64,000 nt of DNA from Tuctoria greenei. Its lineage: Eukaryota > Streptophyta > Magnoliopsida > Poales > Poaceae. The translations under genes were made by a program, and so were the position numbers. Within the stretch, counting starts at the first letter, position 1. Each line of letters begins with the position of its first letter. A model generated the notes under the pieces. The model did no database searches, was not told where the DNA came from, and was given only the letters and a program-made list of their open reading frames with translations. The DNA lies in NCBI GenBank assembly GCA_036927565.1, contig JAYESD010000001.1, positions 247,533,097-247,597,096 on the forward strand. Direction: 5' to 3'. Positions 10,467-22,500 of the stretch are shown here, in pieces.

Positions 10467-12124
10467 ATGCAATTGCTTGCTATCCTTTCACACCTATGCC
10501 TTGTATCATTCATTGTCATTCATTCCACTCATTCTCAGGTTATGTCGAGCTCGGGGAATGATGTCTCTGACTTTGAGGTCGAGATGGACCACGAGGTGGC
10601 ACCTTGGACCTCGACGGGTCTTGGCAAGAAGTGCCAAGAAAGACCGTCCGAGCCAGCTCAGTCTCCTCCATAGGCTTGGAGAAAAGTGCTAGCTAAGAAG
10701 CCATCATCCAAGGTGCCTGCTTCTAGGGCTACCACCTGCGGTGGCCCTAGCTCGGCAAGTGCCCGCCTAGCAAAAGGCAAGGGCAAAGGAATAGCAACAG
10801 GCCCAGTTGGCCCGTTGAAACTTCATGCTCCAAGGGAAGGGGTCCGGGACCCCAATGAAGATAAGTTCAACGGGAAGGGAAGTGACTCAGCAGCCAAATT
10901 CAGAAGCATCGATTGGTATGGCCGGCCAAAGAAAGATGCTGATGGAAGATTCTGGTGCAACTTCCATGCTGATTACTACAAATCGGTGTATCTCCCAATG
11001 AAGACCCCAGTTGTGCGCAGTCAGTGGAATTACTGGGCACATTTTGAGAAGAAGGGCTGCTCACCGTTCACTGAAGTAGTGAGAGCCATTGAGAAGCATG
11101 GGATGAGAGATCTTTTTGCTTTCAGGAATAACTAGAACAATGAAGTGATTGCGCAGTTCTTTGCAACCTGCCACTTCTCTAGTGAGGATGAGGAGAGTGT
11201 CACTTGGATGACCCATGGATCCAAGTACAGTATTACTCAAGAAGAGTTTGCTAACCTGCTTCACCTTGACACCACAAGATCTGATTGCTTGGTCATACAC
11301 AACATAGGTGTCATTGACAAGGATAGGATGAAGTTCCTATATGAGCCAAACTCAAAGTTCAACCCTCCTTCCACCAAAAACATGAAGCCATTCTTTGTGG
11401 TGCTGAACAGGGTTTTGAGGAAGACGATTGCTCCTAAGGATGGAGATGCTGGGAGTGTGCAAGGATACCTCCGGACTCTGATGAGGGTCATATGCAAGGA
11501 CCGCCCATTTGATGTGGCGGAATACATTTGGAATGACATGGTGAACATATCTTGCACTCCCAATAGGTCTTGCGGATATGCTCCTTATCTAATGTTTGTG
11601 ATTGAAAAATTCATCGGGATTGAGTTTGTGAAAGATGTGGAGCATCTCCGAGGCCTCAAATGCCTCAAAAGCCGAGTGTGCAGGCTGCGTCCTTGCCGGC
11701 CTCTAGCCCCGAGGCACCGGCAAGATCAAGAGAAGATGCTAGGGCTGCCCCTGCTTCTAGTGCAGCCCCTCAAAAAGGTTCAGCCAGTGGTATTCTCAAA
11801 TATCTGGCTGCAATCTTTGCCTCCTGCAAAAAAGCCGAAGTGAAGGCCCATAAGCTCAACATGAAAAGAAAGGAGGACACGAAGTATATCAAGGCAAATG
11901 TGAAGCAAATTTGCCATAAACTGGAGATTGAGCCAATTGGGTCTCCAACAATCTCTGAAGACTAAAATTCTGATTTCACCGAGCTCGGGCCCTTGACCCC
12001 CTCCTAGCTTGCCTACTTTGGCGTTGGGGGCTCGAGCAGCTCCGCACCTCCTCCTCCTTCTCCTCATCAAGCTGAAGATGAAGATGATGAAGACGATGAT
12101 GAGAGGACCGACAACAAAGAGTGA
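10467..12124 (+). pseudogene. Sire1 envelope-like third ORF
   Basis: Third gene between pol and the 3' LTR, in the place of the Sirevirus env-like gene. Two in-frame starts are possible: ATG 10467, giving a hydrophobic N-terminus (L-L-A-I-L-S-H-L-C-L-V-S-F-I-V-I), or ATG 10542 just after TTCTCAG. A Lys/Ala/Pro-rich region follows, then a domain with H-F-E-K-K-G-C and W-M-T-H-G-S-K-Y that resembles the plant transposon-protein family found in env-like ORFs (PF20167 by recollection). The end is acidic. Breaks: TAG at 10672-10674, TAG near 11133, a 4-base loss near 11650 and a stop at 11963-11965. Function is unproven; the envelope role is inferred from position. Confidence 0.72.
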
Positions 12125-12547
12125 AGACCTTAGGACCCTCCTCTACTTCTTTTTGGTGTCTTGATGCCAAAGGGGGAGAGATTGAGGGGGAGTCTTAGTT
12201 CTAGCTGTAGTTTGCGAGGAGAGAGAGCTCTATGCTATATTTCTATTAACTCTTTTGTGGCTTGTAAAGTTTTAACAATGATCTTATGTTAATTATGGTT
12301 CTGTGATGAAATGATTTGATCCTTTGACATATATGCTTGATATTGGGTAATTAATGTCAATTATGTCATTCTCAGTGTTTTAGTGCACTTAGTTATGCAT
12401 CCCACCATAAAGAATGCACATATGGACTATGCTTTCACTATTTGATGTATTTTGGACTCATGTGTGCATACTTTATGAAAATCTCAATTTTTATCATATT
12501 TTGTGATATCTCAATTGGTTGTCATCAATCACCAAAAAGGGGGAGAT
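12125..12547 (+). other. Sire1 3' non-coding region with repeated polypurine tracts
   Basis: Holds AAAGGGGGAGAGATTG and GAGGGGGAG at about 12169-12193 and the LTR-adjacent AAAAAGGGGGAGAT at 12534-12547. Repeated PPT-like tracts before the 3' LTR are characteristic of Sireviruses. The last tract primes plus-strand DNA. Confidence 0.85.
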
Positions 12548-14087
12548 TGAAAGTGAATCTAGGGCTCCCTTGTGGGTTTTGGATGATTTATGACAAGCAA
12601 TTGGGATCATAACCTCTTTGTTGAGATGAGTGCAGGTTTTTAATAGAAAAATGAGCAAAGTACCAAAAAAGAAGGAAGAATGAGGAGCAAAGTGGAAATG
12701 AGCTCAAGGAAGAAGAATAGTAGATCATTGTGTATGGAGTGTGTTAAGAAAACACATCCCAAGAGCTCAATCACATTTAAACACACACATTGCACAAAGT
12801 TACACAGGACCGGACTAGTCTGACAGACACCGGACTAGTCTGATATCCTTTCTCCATAAAATCGGACAAGTCTGATATCCATCAGACTAGTCTGATATCC
12901 TCTCTGACTAGAATCGGACTAGTCCTTCCCAGTGCAGACTAATCCTCAAAACACTTCACAAGTCACACAAAATCGGACAAGTCCGATCACAACCATACTA
13001 GTTCGATATTCTCTCTGATCCATATCGTACAAGTCCGATATTTGCACGGACTAGTCCGAAATACCCTCTGAACTAAATCAGACAAGTCCTCCAAGTGCGT
13101 ACTTGTCATCCTATACACTTAGGGTTTCACATGTCCGGACAAGTCCGAAGACTATCATACTAGTCCGAAGATTTCCAGTAGCAAAATCAGACAAGTCCGT
13201 TCCTAGCCGGACTAGTCCAATATTTTGGGACACTTAGGGTTTGTTACACACATCACACCGGACTAGTCCGATCTTTCTGAACCCTAACGGTCACTTTTAG
13301 AAACCCATATAAATAGAGTTGCACGGCCATATTTTACACTCTCTCAAACCCTAGCGCCGTCACACCTCCCAAGAGCCTCAAAAACCACATCTCTCCACGA
13401 TATTAAGTGCAACAAAGATCAATCCTTTGAGGATTCACTCTAGTTCATTGGAGAGACACATTCAACACCACATTGAGCTCTTGGTTTGATTCTCTAACAC
13501 ACTCCTGCGATTTAATTGTAATCTTTTGAGTGCGTTCTTGGTGGTATTTTGTGTTGTAATCCAAGGGAGCTCTCAACGTGTGAGAAAGCCCCTTGAATTC
13601 GGTTATTCACCCCTTTGAGATATGTGGAAGAGGATTGGCCTTCGTGGCGATCCGACGAGGGTAGGGTTGGAGAAGACCCGGTCCTTTTGTGGACTCCTCA
13701 ACATGGATGTAGGTTGCCTCTGTGGGAACCGAACCACGGGATAAATCTCTTGTGTTCTCTTTTGTGTTCATTGTCCTTTACATTATATCAATTTAGGGTT
13801 ACAAATTGATCTTGATTACTTTACGTTGAAATATCAAGTATAAGTTTGAACTGTGATATAACCTGATTCATAACCTTGTGACACTTTGTTTAATCATATA
13901 CTTCCGCTGCATATATTGAAGAACAAAGTTAATCGATCAAACCTAATCAATCTAGTCCATATACACCGGACTAGTCCGCACTTTACCAGACTAGTTCGAT
14001 TTCTCTGGTTTTGAACTGGTTGTTAAGTGTTGCAGGATCCAACAATTTTCAAAAAGGCCTATTCACCCCCCCTCTAGGCCACATTCA
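12548..14087 (+). repeat. Sire1 3' LTR
   Basis: Matches the 5' LTR throughout but is 22 bp shorter, mainly because a segment between two CGGACTAGTCCG units near 13272 is gone. TATAAATA is at 13308-13315. Many palindromes show C-to-T or G-to-A change (for example CAGACTAGTCTG). Ends CCACATTCA, followed by the duplication TGAAG. Confidence 0.93.
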
Positions 14088-14092
14088 TGAAG

Positions 14093-14499
14093 CCTTTCCC
14101 AAGCCTCGGGAATAGATTCCTTGGCATCTTGCTGAAAGCTGGAAATTCTTCCACATAGGGCATTAGTCTTGCCCAACGGAAAGAACTTGGCAAGGAATGC
14201 CATAGAACACTTCTCCATGTGTCTACAATACTTCGGTTGACGTAGAACCACTGCTTCGCTCTCCCAAGAAGAGAGAACGGAAACATCCTAAGATGGACAA
14301 CATCAGGAGATACGTCCTCGATCTTAAAAGTGCTGCAGATCTCAAGGAACTGTTGCAGATGAGCACTTGCATCCTCGATAGCTTTCCCACAAAATGGGTC
14401 ATCTTGAACCATAGTGATCAGGACAGTCTTCATTTCGAAGTTCACGTCTCCTGTGTTAACAGTGGGCCCAACAGGCACATTGTTAGCAGAGGGAGCCAA
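14093..14499 (-). pseudogene. gag: E gag N-terminal part
   Basis: Starts at M-A-P-S-A-N-N (14499) and reads through a Retrotrans_gag core: D-D-P-F-C-G-K, H-L-Q-Q-F-L-E-I, R-M-F-P-F-S-L-L-G-R-A-K-Q-W-F. This spacing is typical of Athila/Tat gags. A frameshift near 14230 moves the remainder (F-F-P-L-G-K-T...A-W-E-R-L) to another minus frame, which runs into the Sire1 boundary. The capsid domain continues at 2374 and below. Confidence 0.8.
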
Positions 14500-14761
14500 A
14501 AACTCACAAAGGGTCTTCTAGGCCATTGGTGTTTCGGTTGTTGGTGCAATTTCGATGGTTTGCTTTGTTGCTCGAAGCTTCTGAGGAGTAACAACACGAG
14601 GTAAATCTTTTAGAAGGGATTCATGATCTTCAAAAAAGTTTTTTGGCAAGCAAACATACACTAACCTGTTTTCACATAGAATGCAAAAACAAAGAAGGGT
14701 TATCCTACTAAAACCTACCAGGTTCCTATCCTATTCACTCAATCATGCAATACTTCGGTTG

Positions 14762-14782
14762 CCATCCCCGACAATGGTGCTA
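14762..14782 (-). other. Candidate primer binding site of E
   Basis: On the minus strand this reads TAGCACCATTGTCGGGG and onward, close to the TGGCGCCGTTGCCGGGG site common in Athila/Tat elements, with about 13 of 17 bases equal. The adjoining LTR end is not sharply defined. Confidence 0.55.
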
Positions 14783-15939
14783 GAAATGCTTGTTGATATT
14801 TCCTATGCACTACTAACAATTCATCCCTAGCAGGGGTGCAAGAAATGCTTGTTAATAGATTTTAGATTACAAATGTAAGTTCGCAAGTGCACGAAATCTA
14901 TTGATGTAGCATTTCCCCTTTTAGAGTATTCCCAAAGAGTGTCATTTATGTTCTCCGAGGCGAAGGCTAGGTGGAAGCAAAGCAATCATCAAATGGAGAG
15001 GCTAGGTTTGTCCAGGTAAGTTTCTAGCAAGGATAGGTAATTGATTGTTTGAATGTGGTGTGAGACACACAAGAGCATTCTATCCTAAGGGGGGTAAATG
15101 AGGTATAGAGGGACTAGGCTAAGAGTTAGGTGGATACTCCTACTATGCTTCTAGTGTACATATACATAGTCGAAGTTAGTTACTAATGATTATATCAATT
15201 ATGAATTCTCATGCTAAGTGGATTAACACATCGGGCACGGGTTTACCCCTAGCAATACTAGGACGACTCCCGCCAAGAGCCTGTGGCATAGCCGAACATG
15301 GAGGATTACAAAGGACAAATAGGGTTGTCACCACCTACTGCCTACCTCTTCAATCCGTGGGTCTACAAAACATTCAATGTTACTTAACTATCCTAGCACC
15401 ATGCTAGCATATTAAGTAATTACCTTAAGAGCCTAGGCACAATCCATCCTAAGGAAATGAACTAAATCATCATTGAACCAATGTTAATTCATAGCATAAG
15501 TGATTCATCTTAACATAATCATGTCATAGCTAATTAGACTATAGTGGGGGTTTGTAGTGTTTATGATGATATAATGAGAATTGTATGGCATAGTCATAAA
15601 TGCTACTCCTACCACATATATGGAATACACAATCAAACAAGAAACGCTTCATCCAAGTATATGAACAATAGAAGACTAAAGATAACATATTTATTAAGAG
15701 AAAAGTCACAAATACAAATAGGAATATAGGAGCCATACCTTTCTCGATTAGGAATTGGGAAGAGACTCCTTCTACTTCTCTCCTACTTGGACTATGGACT
15801 AGAGGCTCTCCTCTGTAACACCCTCATTTTCATGCATCATGCATTGCATAAGTTCATATACATGCTTAACATTAATCCACATAAAAAGGAACAAGTTTAA
15901 AATGCATTTAGAGTAAAACCACACTTAAGAATTCTGAGA

Positions 15940-16295
15940 AGTGCGGACTAGTCCGTTTTTGGTGCGTACTAGTCTGATTTCTCTCTGACTTCGCTCGGAC
16001 ATGCCCGTTTCAGTGCGGACTATTCCAGTTTTTGATTTTGTACACTTTTGGACTTGTCTGGTCCTATGCGGACTAGTCCGCTCACTCCTAATATTGAAAT
16101 TTTGTTAAGTCCCTGGACTTGTCCGGTATACCAGCGGACTTGTCTGTTTTCCCTTTGACTAAAATTGGATTTGTCCGGTTTTGGCCAGACTTGTCTAGAC
16201 CAAGTTCGGACTTGTCCGATATAGTTCGGACTTGTCCGTTTTCGCCTCTATCAATATTCGGATTAGTTCGGCCCTTTTTGGACTTGCCCGGTAAA
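15940..16295 (+). repeat. Palindrome array in gypsy A U3
   Basis: About 15 units of GGACTAGTCCG, GGACTTGTCCG and decayed forms, the same motif family as in the Sirevirus LTRs. The gypsy B U3 lacks them. Confidence 0.9.
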
Positions 16296-16457
16296 TTGCG
16301 ATTCTCAATTGATCTTTTGTTTCATGATGTGTTTTTGGGTTTTACCTTAAGTGGGCCTAAGGACGTCGTGCCCAACTCTTTTGGGAGCCCATGTGGGACC
16401 CCACACCGGCCTCCACCTCCCCAAATTCAAAATCCATCAAACCCTAGCTTCCTCCTC

Positions 16458-16465
16458 TATATAAA
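16458..16465 (+). promoter_or_regulatory. TATA box of gypsy A LTR
   Basis: TATATAAA after the palindrome array. The same context is at 55330-55337 in the 3' LTR. Confidence 0.75.
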
Positions 16466-17374
16466 CAACCCCACCTCTTGACTCTACATTCTTTTGCCTC
16501 AATTGAAAGTCCACCAAACCCTAGTTCATGGGTAGCCACCATCAAGGAGGGAGAAGGAGATCCCAAGCCATAAGAAGAAGAGGAGGAAATGAAAAAGGAT
16601 CAAGTGATCAAGATCTCCATCAAGTTTTCATTCTTCATCAACAATTCACCATCATGTTTTCTTCATCATCAACCCTAGATCGTCAAGATTCAAGTTTCAT
16701 CTTCAATTCTTGATCTTTGGAGTTCTAAACACATGATATACCTTCTACTTTCTCTTTTTCCACGTAAATTCAACCCCAATTCTCTCAGATCAGAAAATCC
16801 CTTATTTGCACTATGTCTAGGGCGGACTAGTCCGGCCCCTGCATACGGACTCGTCCGGCCTCTGAATCTGAATTGTGCTGAATTATTCCAAATTGGCCAG
16901 AATCAATTCCAAACCCGTTCAAACTTGTTAAAAACTATTAGAATCAGTTAGTGAACATTAATAGCAACTCATTAACAAGTTTTAATTCGCATTGGCATTA
17001 ATCATGCATACCATGTCATATTGAGTAACATATGAGCACTTATTGATTGTGATGCATGTCTTGTATGTTTATTGCATAGATTAGACGGATTTGCGCTAGA
17101 GAGTACTACGGAGGATCACCAGCACCATGAGTTTGAAGTCCTTGATCCTAATCAAGCCCAAGAGCAAGGCAAGTGTCCTTGATCATATTGATCTTGTTTC
17201 TAAAATAAATGTTTTGTTGCAAAATTGAATGCTTGTGTCAATATGATGGGAAAACCTATGATAGGAAGTTTACTAGCTTTGTTTAACCACCATTGTCACC
17301 TGAAATTCATGGTAGAGAGTCGGGAAGGGCTTTTTACCTTTTGCTTCGCTTAATTAATTGGGATGCGAAAACAA

Positions 17375-18237
17375 TGATGAGGACATCACAACAGCAGAGA
17401 CGCGCATTGAACTGCAAGGACCAATCACAAGAGCACGGGCACGGTTATTAAATCAGCAGGTGAATTCGTTCTTAACTTCTTTTGCATGTGAGTTTGAGAA
17501 TAGATTGCTATGTGATGATTTAATTGTTATTAGGAATAATGGAAAAGATCAACAAGTGAAGGAAGGAGGCCTTGGGAGCGTGGAGAACCACCTGGGACGT
17601 CCACAAGTAGATGGAAACGGTTTACAACTCGGACTCGAGTTCAACTCGGAGTCCAGGAGCAGTCCACCTTAAAACAGACGCCCAGGAGGCATACGGACTC
17701 CGTTTTCGAAGTTCTACATATGCACGGAAAGAGGAGAAGATAAAATTTTCAATGGTTCTGGTCCCACCTCAAAATTCCTCCGGAGTCATTGGGAATCGTC
17801 GAAACAAGTCGAGTCCAGATTTCTGTCCGGTGCTGCGCCACCGAATCGGGCCTTTGGGCCTTGTATCCCGTAAGAGTCCATTAGGGACGCGTCTAATCGT
17901 GTTTTGGTCGAACCCTAGCCTATAAATACTGCAGCCGCCGGTCATATTCGGTGGGTTTTGTTAGATCAATAATATCACCGTTTTTCGGTTTGTGAGACCC
18001 CAACTTCGCGATTTCAGATCGTGTCTACCTTGTTCTTGCTCGTGTTCTCGATTGCACTTGCAGGGATTAGCCTTCTTGGCGAGGTCAAGCGTGTGCAGCA
18101 CGGTTGATAACCAACGGAGCCGTGGTGTAGTGATTGCAGGGGTACTCGAACCGCTCGAGTGCCGCGGATCATCAACGTCGAGTTCTCCACCCCAATCGAC
18201 ATACCTTTCGGAAGATCGGGCCTAAACCTTCTCATCA
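17375..18237 (+). repeat. CRM-like 5' LTR
   Basis: 863 bp, TG...CA. A TATA-like CCTATAAATACTG lies near 17920-17932, downstream of AACCCTAG. Its first 300 bp is identical in frame to the polyprotein end encoded in the 3' LTR. Confidence 0.93.
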
Positions 18238-18239
18238 AT

Positions 18240-18251
18240 TGGTATCAGATT
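18240..18251 (+). other. CRM-like primer binding site
   Basis: TGGTATCAGATT, two bases after the LTR end. It matches the initiator-Met site except for the last two bases. Confidence 0.8.
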
Positions 18252-19510
18252 TCCAGGTTGCCCGTGAGGTATCTTTGTTTTCCTTCCTTCCATTAGATCG
18301 ATTTTGTTTCGTACCTAGAGTCCACAAAAAAGCCACAAAAAAATAGATCGTTTTTACCGCTTCCCAGACTATAGTGCCTGCAGTTTCGTTTTTCAGTTTG
18401 CATTGTTGAGTTTGCATTCATGTGGTTGAGTCTTGTTGCTGGTTTAGCTTTGTGTTTTTTGGTCCTAGTTATCGTGTTTCGTCCTTGTTTTCTTGCTATT
18501 CGACACCTATTCCACAATCCCTAAATAACAAACCGATCCGCCACGTTCATCGGTTTGCCCTAGCTAGCCGCCTTGCGTGAACTCCCGCATCGCCAGCCCT
18601 AGATTAGGTGACAAATCTTTGTGCCATTCATCCTTGAATCATCACACACCACCCCATTAGTTGCTGTGCAAATTCCTGATCGTTTTCGTATCCGTTTGCG
18701 AGTTCTGTTCTCAAACCGAGTTGGAATCAACATCCAAAAAAACGTAACTCGAACAGCCTACCTTAAAACGGCCATAACTTTCGCATACGAACTCGAAATC
18801 GGGCGAATTTTTTTTTCAAATTCATCTACGCGAAATTTCGCATCTGATTTTCCGCGGCATAGCCGCGTTCGGCGAAATTAGATTGCCCAAATTCCCCTCG
18901 GAAGATAGGCTATCCGGCCTCCGAAGTTTCAGCACGAATTTTAAAGAACCTTCTTGATTTTCTATAGGCCGCATATTACATCCAATTGAGCTGCAAATTT
19001 TTTTGCTTCCTATATTTGTGCTACTGAGTAAAGAAAAAATATCAAAAAAATATTACAAAAAAGAAAAAAAATAGTGAAGAGCACGCATATTAAAGCAATT
19101 GGCCTATACCACTTGGTGCTGTTTGTTTGGTTATATCATTCTGTCTTTCTTTTGCCTTGATACTTCCTTGTGTTGTGCTAGGCTCTAGGGCACTCAGTTG
19201 ACCAGCAACAGTTTTCTACATTGAATACTTATTCAACTTTGTTTAGCTGTTAACGATTTTCTGCTTATTAGCCACCATATTGTGCCATCCAAGCTCCACC
19301 TTTCTCTTGAGCATAACAGGTACCTTTGCAATCACCCCACGCTTCATTGGTTCATCTCACCGTCCACACCACCTGCTGTGTCGGTAAGAACACTTGTAAG
19401 AGCGTGGTAAGACGCTTGAGCGAGAGAGATTGTTTTCTTCTACCTTCCACATTGTCATTGTAGTTGATAGGGATAACATTTTTTTTGTTGTCTTTTGTTT
19501 CCTACTAACA
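18252..19510 (+). other. CRM-like 5' leader
   Basis: About 1.26 kb between the PBS and gag ATG with no gene. It holds a short AT-rich patch with A-runs (19010-19080). Small ORFs here have no recognisable domain. Confidence 0.7.
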
Positions 19511-22500
19511 ATGGCAGGAGAAGAAAATAATGACGAATGTGTTCAACATGTTGAGTTACGTGATATGTTCGCCAAATACAACGCATCGACGGAGGAGTCA
19601 TTGGCGAACTTGACTCGCAAACTGGATGACCTTGCTCTTCGGATGAATAATTTTGAGGCTCGGTTGCCTCTCGTTGGAAGACAAGAAGACAATGCTTATG
19701 ATGAACTGGAAGATCACAGTAATCAGCCAAGACTGTCACTTTATCGTCGAGGTATGGGAGGTAATAATCATAACAATTATAACCGCCCTCCTGATGATCC
19801 TTTTGCTAAAGTGAAATTTACTATACCCTCTTTTTCTGGTGCTTATGATGCTGAGGCTTATCTTGATTGGGAGATGACAGTAGAGCAAAAATTTAATTCC
19901 CATCTTGTTCCTGAACAACATAGAGTTCGTCAAGCCACTAGTGAGTTTAAGGACTTTGCTATCATATGGTGGAATGAACTTGTTAAAACTAGAACTGATC
20001 CTCCAACATGGGATAGATTAAAGGAAGCTATGCGTGTTCGATTTGTTCCTCCATCTTTTCAGCGGGACCTTCGCAAAAAATTGCAATGTTTAGACCAAGG
20101 TAACATGTCCGTAGAGGAGTATTATCAAGAGTTACAAAAGGGTATGCTGCGTTGTGGGGTAGTAGAGGACATGGATGATAAAATAGCTCGTTTTTATGGG
20201 GGGTTGAGGCGTGAAATTCAGGACATTGTTGATTACAAAGAATATGATACTGTTAACAGATTGTTTCAGCTTGCTATGTTGGCAGAAAAAGAATTGCAGG
20301 GCCGACAACAACAGCAACAACGCACGAGGAGCAACTTCACGCCGCGTGCAGCAACTACACCATCCAAAACAGCACCATCTTCGGCCCCCCGTGCAGCGAC
20401 TACACCACCCAATGGCGGCCAACGAACTATACCTGCTGCTCCACCTTCTCGCGTGCCGGAAGGCAGCAAGGCGACATCATTCAAGCCTTCGTCGTCCACT
20501 CCTTCTACGGGTCGTACTTCCGACATTAAGTGTCACCGCTGCCAGGGACTTGGTCATATGATGAGAGATTGCCCGAGCAAACGAGCATACATAGCACGTG
20601 ACGATGGCGGGTATGATAGTACTTCGGATGTTGAAGATGAATATTCTCTTGCTACTGACTTTACAGATCCAAATGACGAACACACCGAAGAAGAGGTACT
20701 TGGTACAGCGGCGACAGAGAACTATAGGAGCATCATTGTGCAGCGTGCCTTGAGCTCCAAAGTGGAGACTGACGACAAGCTACAACGACACAACCTCTTC
20801 CACATGTTTCTCGTCGTCAAGGACTGCCGTGTACACACTATAATTGATGGAGGTAGCTGCAATAACTTGGTAAACACGGACGTCGTCAAGAAACTCGGTT
20901 TGACAACAAGAGCACACCCTCATCCGTACCACATTCAATGGTTCAACAACAGCGGTAAGGTTCGGGTAACACAAACAGCGAGAATCCATTTTTCAATTGG
21001 TTCATACCATGATTTTGCTGATTTTGATGTTGTTCCTATGGATGCTTGTTCTCTTTTATTGGGTCGTCCTTGGGAATTTGATACAGATGCTATTCATCAT
21101 GGTAGAACCAATAAATATACTCTCATACATAAGGGAAAGAAAATCACTTTGCTCCCCATGACTCCTGCTGAAATTGTGCATTTTGAGAAGAGTAACATTC
21201 GTGAGGGCAAAGCAACTAAATTAGAATCTGAAAAACAGCAAGTTATTAAGTTAAAATCACCATCATTGCTCGCAACTAAATCTGAACTTGCTGATTTATT
21301 CGATGCTAAGGGGATGTGCTATGCTTTAGTTTGCAAAGAAGCCATGTTTTCACTTCATGAATTGTCTATTGCATTGCCCCCTGCTGTTGCTAACCTTTTG
21401 CGGGAGTTTGAGGATGTGTTTCCCTCCGAGATACCCCCTGGTTTACCACCGATGAGAGGCATTGAACACAAGATCGATTTGATTCCAGGAGCAAGTTTGC
21501 CAAATCGTGCAGCATACAGGGCGAATCCACAAGAAACTAAGGAAATTCAGCGACAAGTCCAAGATCTTTTGGACCGCGGGTACATTCGTGAAAGCCTTAG
21601 CCCTTGTTCCGTTCCTGTTCTTTTGGTTCCTAAGAAAGATGGTAGTTGGTGCTTGTGTATTGATTGTCGAGCGATTAATAACATCACCATTCGATATCGT
21701 TATCCTATTCCTCGATTAGATGACATGCTTGATGAATTGAGTGGTGCTATCATCTTCACAAAAATTGACTTGCGTAGTGGTTACCACCAAATTAGAATGG
21801 CACAAGGAGATGAATGGAAAACTGCATTTAAAACCAAGTTTGGACTTTATGAGTGGTTAGTCATGCCTTTTGGTTTAACTAATGCACCCAGCACCTTTAT
21901 GCGATTAATGAACGAGGTTTTACGTGCTTTCATTGGACAATTTGTGGTGGTTTACTTCGATGATATCCTCATTTACAGCAAGTCATATGATGAACATCTT
22001 GATCATTTATGTGCTGTTTTTACTGTTTTGAGAGATGCACGTTTGTTTGGTAACCTCGAAAAGTGCGTTTTTTGCACCAATCGAGTCTTGTTTCTTGGCT
22101 ATGTCGTTTCATCGCAGGGAATTGAGATGGATGAGGCAAAAATTGAAGCAATCACCAGCTGGCCAGCCCCAACTACCGTCACACAGGTTCGTAGTTTTCT
22201 TGGTCTTGCAGGATTTTATCGGTGCTTTGTGCGGGATTTCAGCACCATTGCAGCACCTCTACATGAGCTAACGAAGAAGGGAGTTCCATTTTGATGGGGC
22301 GAACAGCAGCAACAAGCTTTTGATGCTCTCAAATCGAAGCTTACACAAGCACCATTACTACAACTTCCTGATTTTGACAAGACCTTTGAGCTAGAATGCG
22401 ATGCAAGCGGCATTGGTATTGGAGGCGTTCTCATACAAGGAGGTAAACCCGTTGCTTTCTTTAGTGAAAAACTTCATGGTCCTTCTCTGAATTACTCCAC

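Larger units (their letters stand above)
2380..14087 (+). mobile_element. Sire1: full-length Sirevirus-type Copia retrotransposon with env-like gene
   Basis: An 11.7 kb element bounded by TG...CA LTRs (1562 and 1540 bp) and the perfect 5-bp duplication TGAAG (2375-2379, 14088-14092). Order: LTR, initiator-Met PBS, gag, protease, integrase, RT, RNase H, palindrome-rich spacer, envelope-like ORF, repeated polypurine tracts, LTR. The Copia domain order, the extra 3' gene, multiple GGGGGAGA tracts and LTR palindromes are known Sirevirus traits. Most genes carry stops or frameshifts, so this copy is not autonomous. Confidence 0.93.
14088..15813 (-). mobile_element. Element E, right part (gag N-terminus, leader, LTR)
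   Basis: Continuation of E beyond Sire1. On the minus strand it holds the gag start, a leader (14500-14761), a primer-site-like sequence (14762-14782) and then presumed LTR up to the gypsy A insertion at 15814. Positions 14783-15813 show no coding sequence. A repeated AGAAATGCTTGTT motif lies at about 14782 and 14840. Confidence 0.65.
15814..17374 (+). repeat. Gypsy A 5' LTR, piece 1 (U3 to R/U5)
   Basis: Begins TGTAACACCCTCATTTTC. U3 holds CGGACTAGTCCG-type palindromes (about 15940-16295), then TATATAAA at 16458-16465, a leader with AAACCCTAG, and a second palindrome pair at 16822-16860. From about 16950 it aligns with the gypsy B LTR. It is cut at 17374 by the CRM-like element. Confidence 0.9.

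Noticed and set aside
15186..15736. Short ORFs in the E LTR region
   Set aside because: No recognisable domains and inside presumed LTR; chance ORFs.
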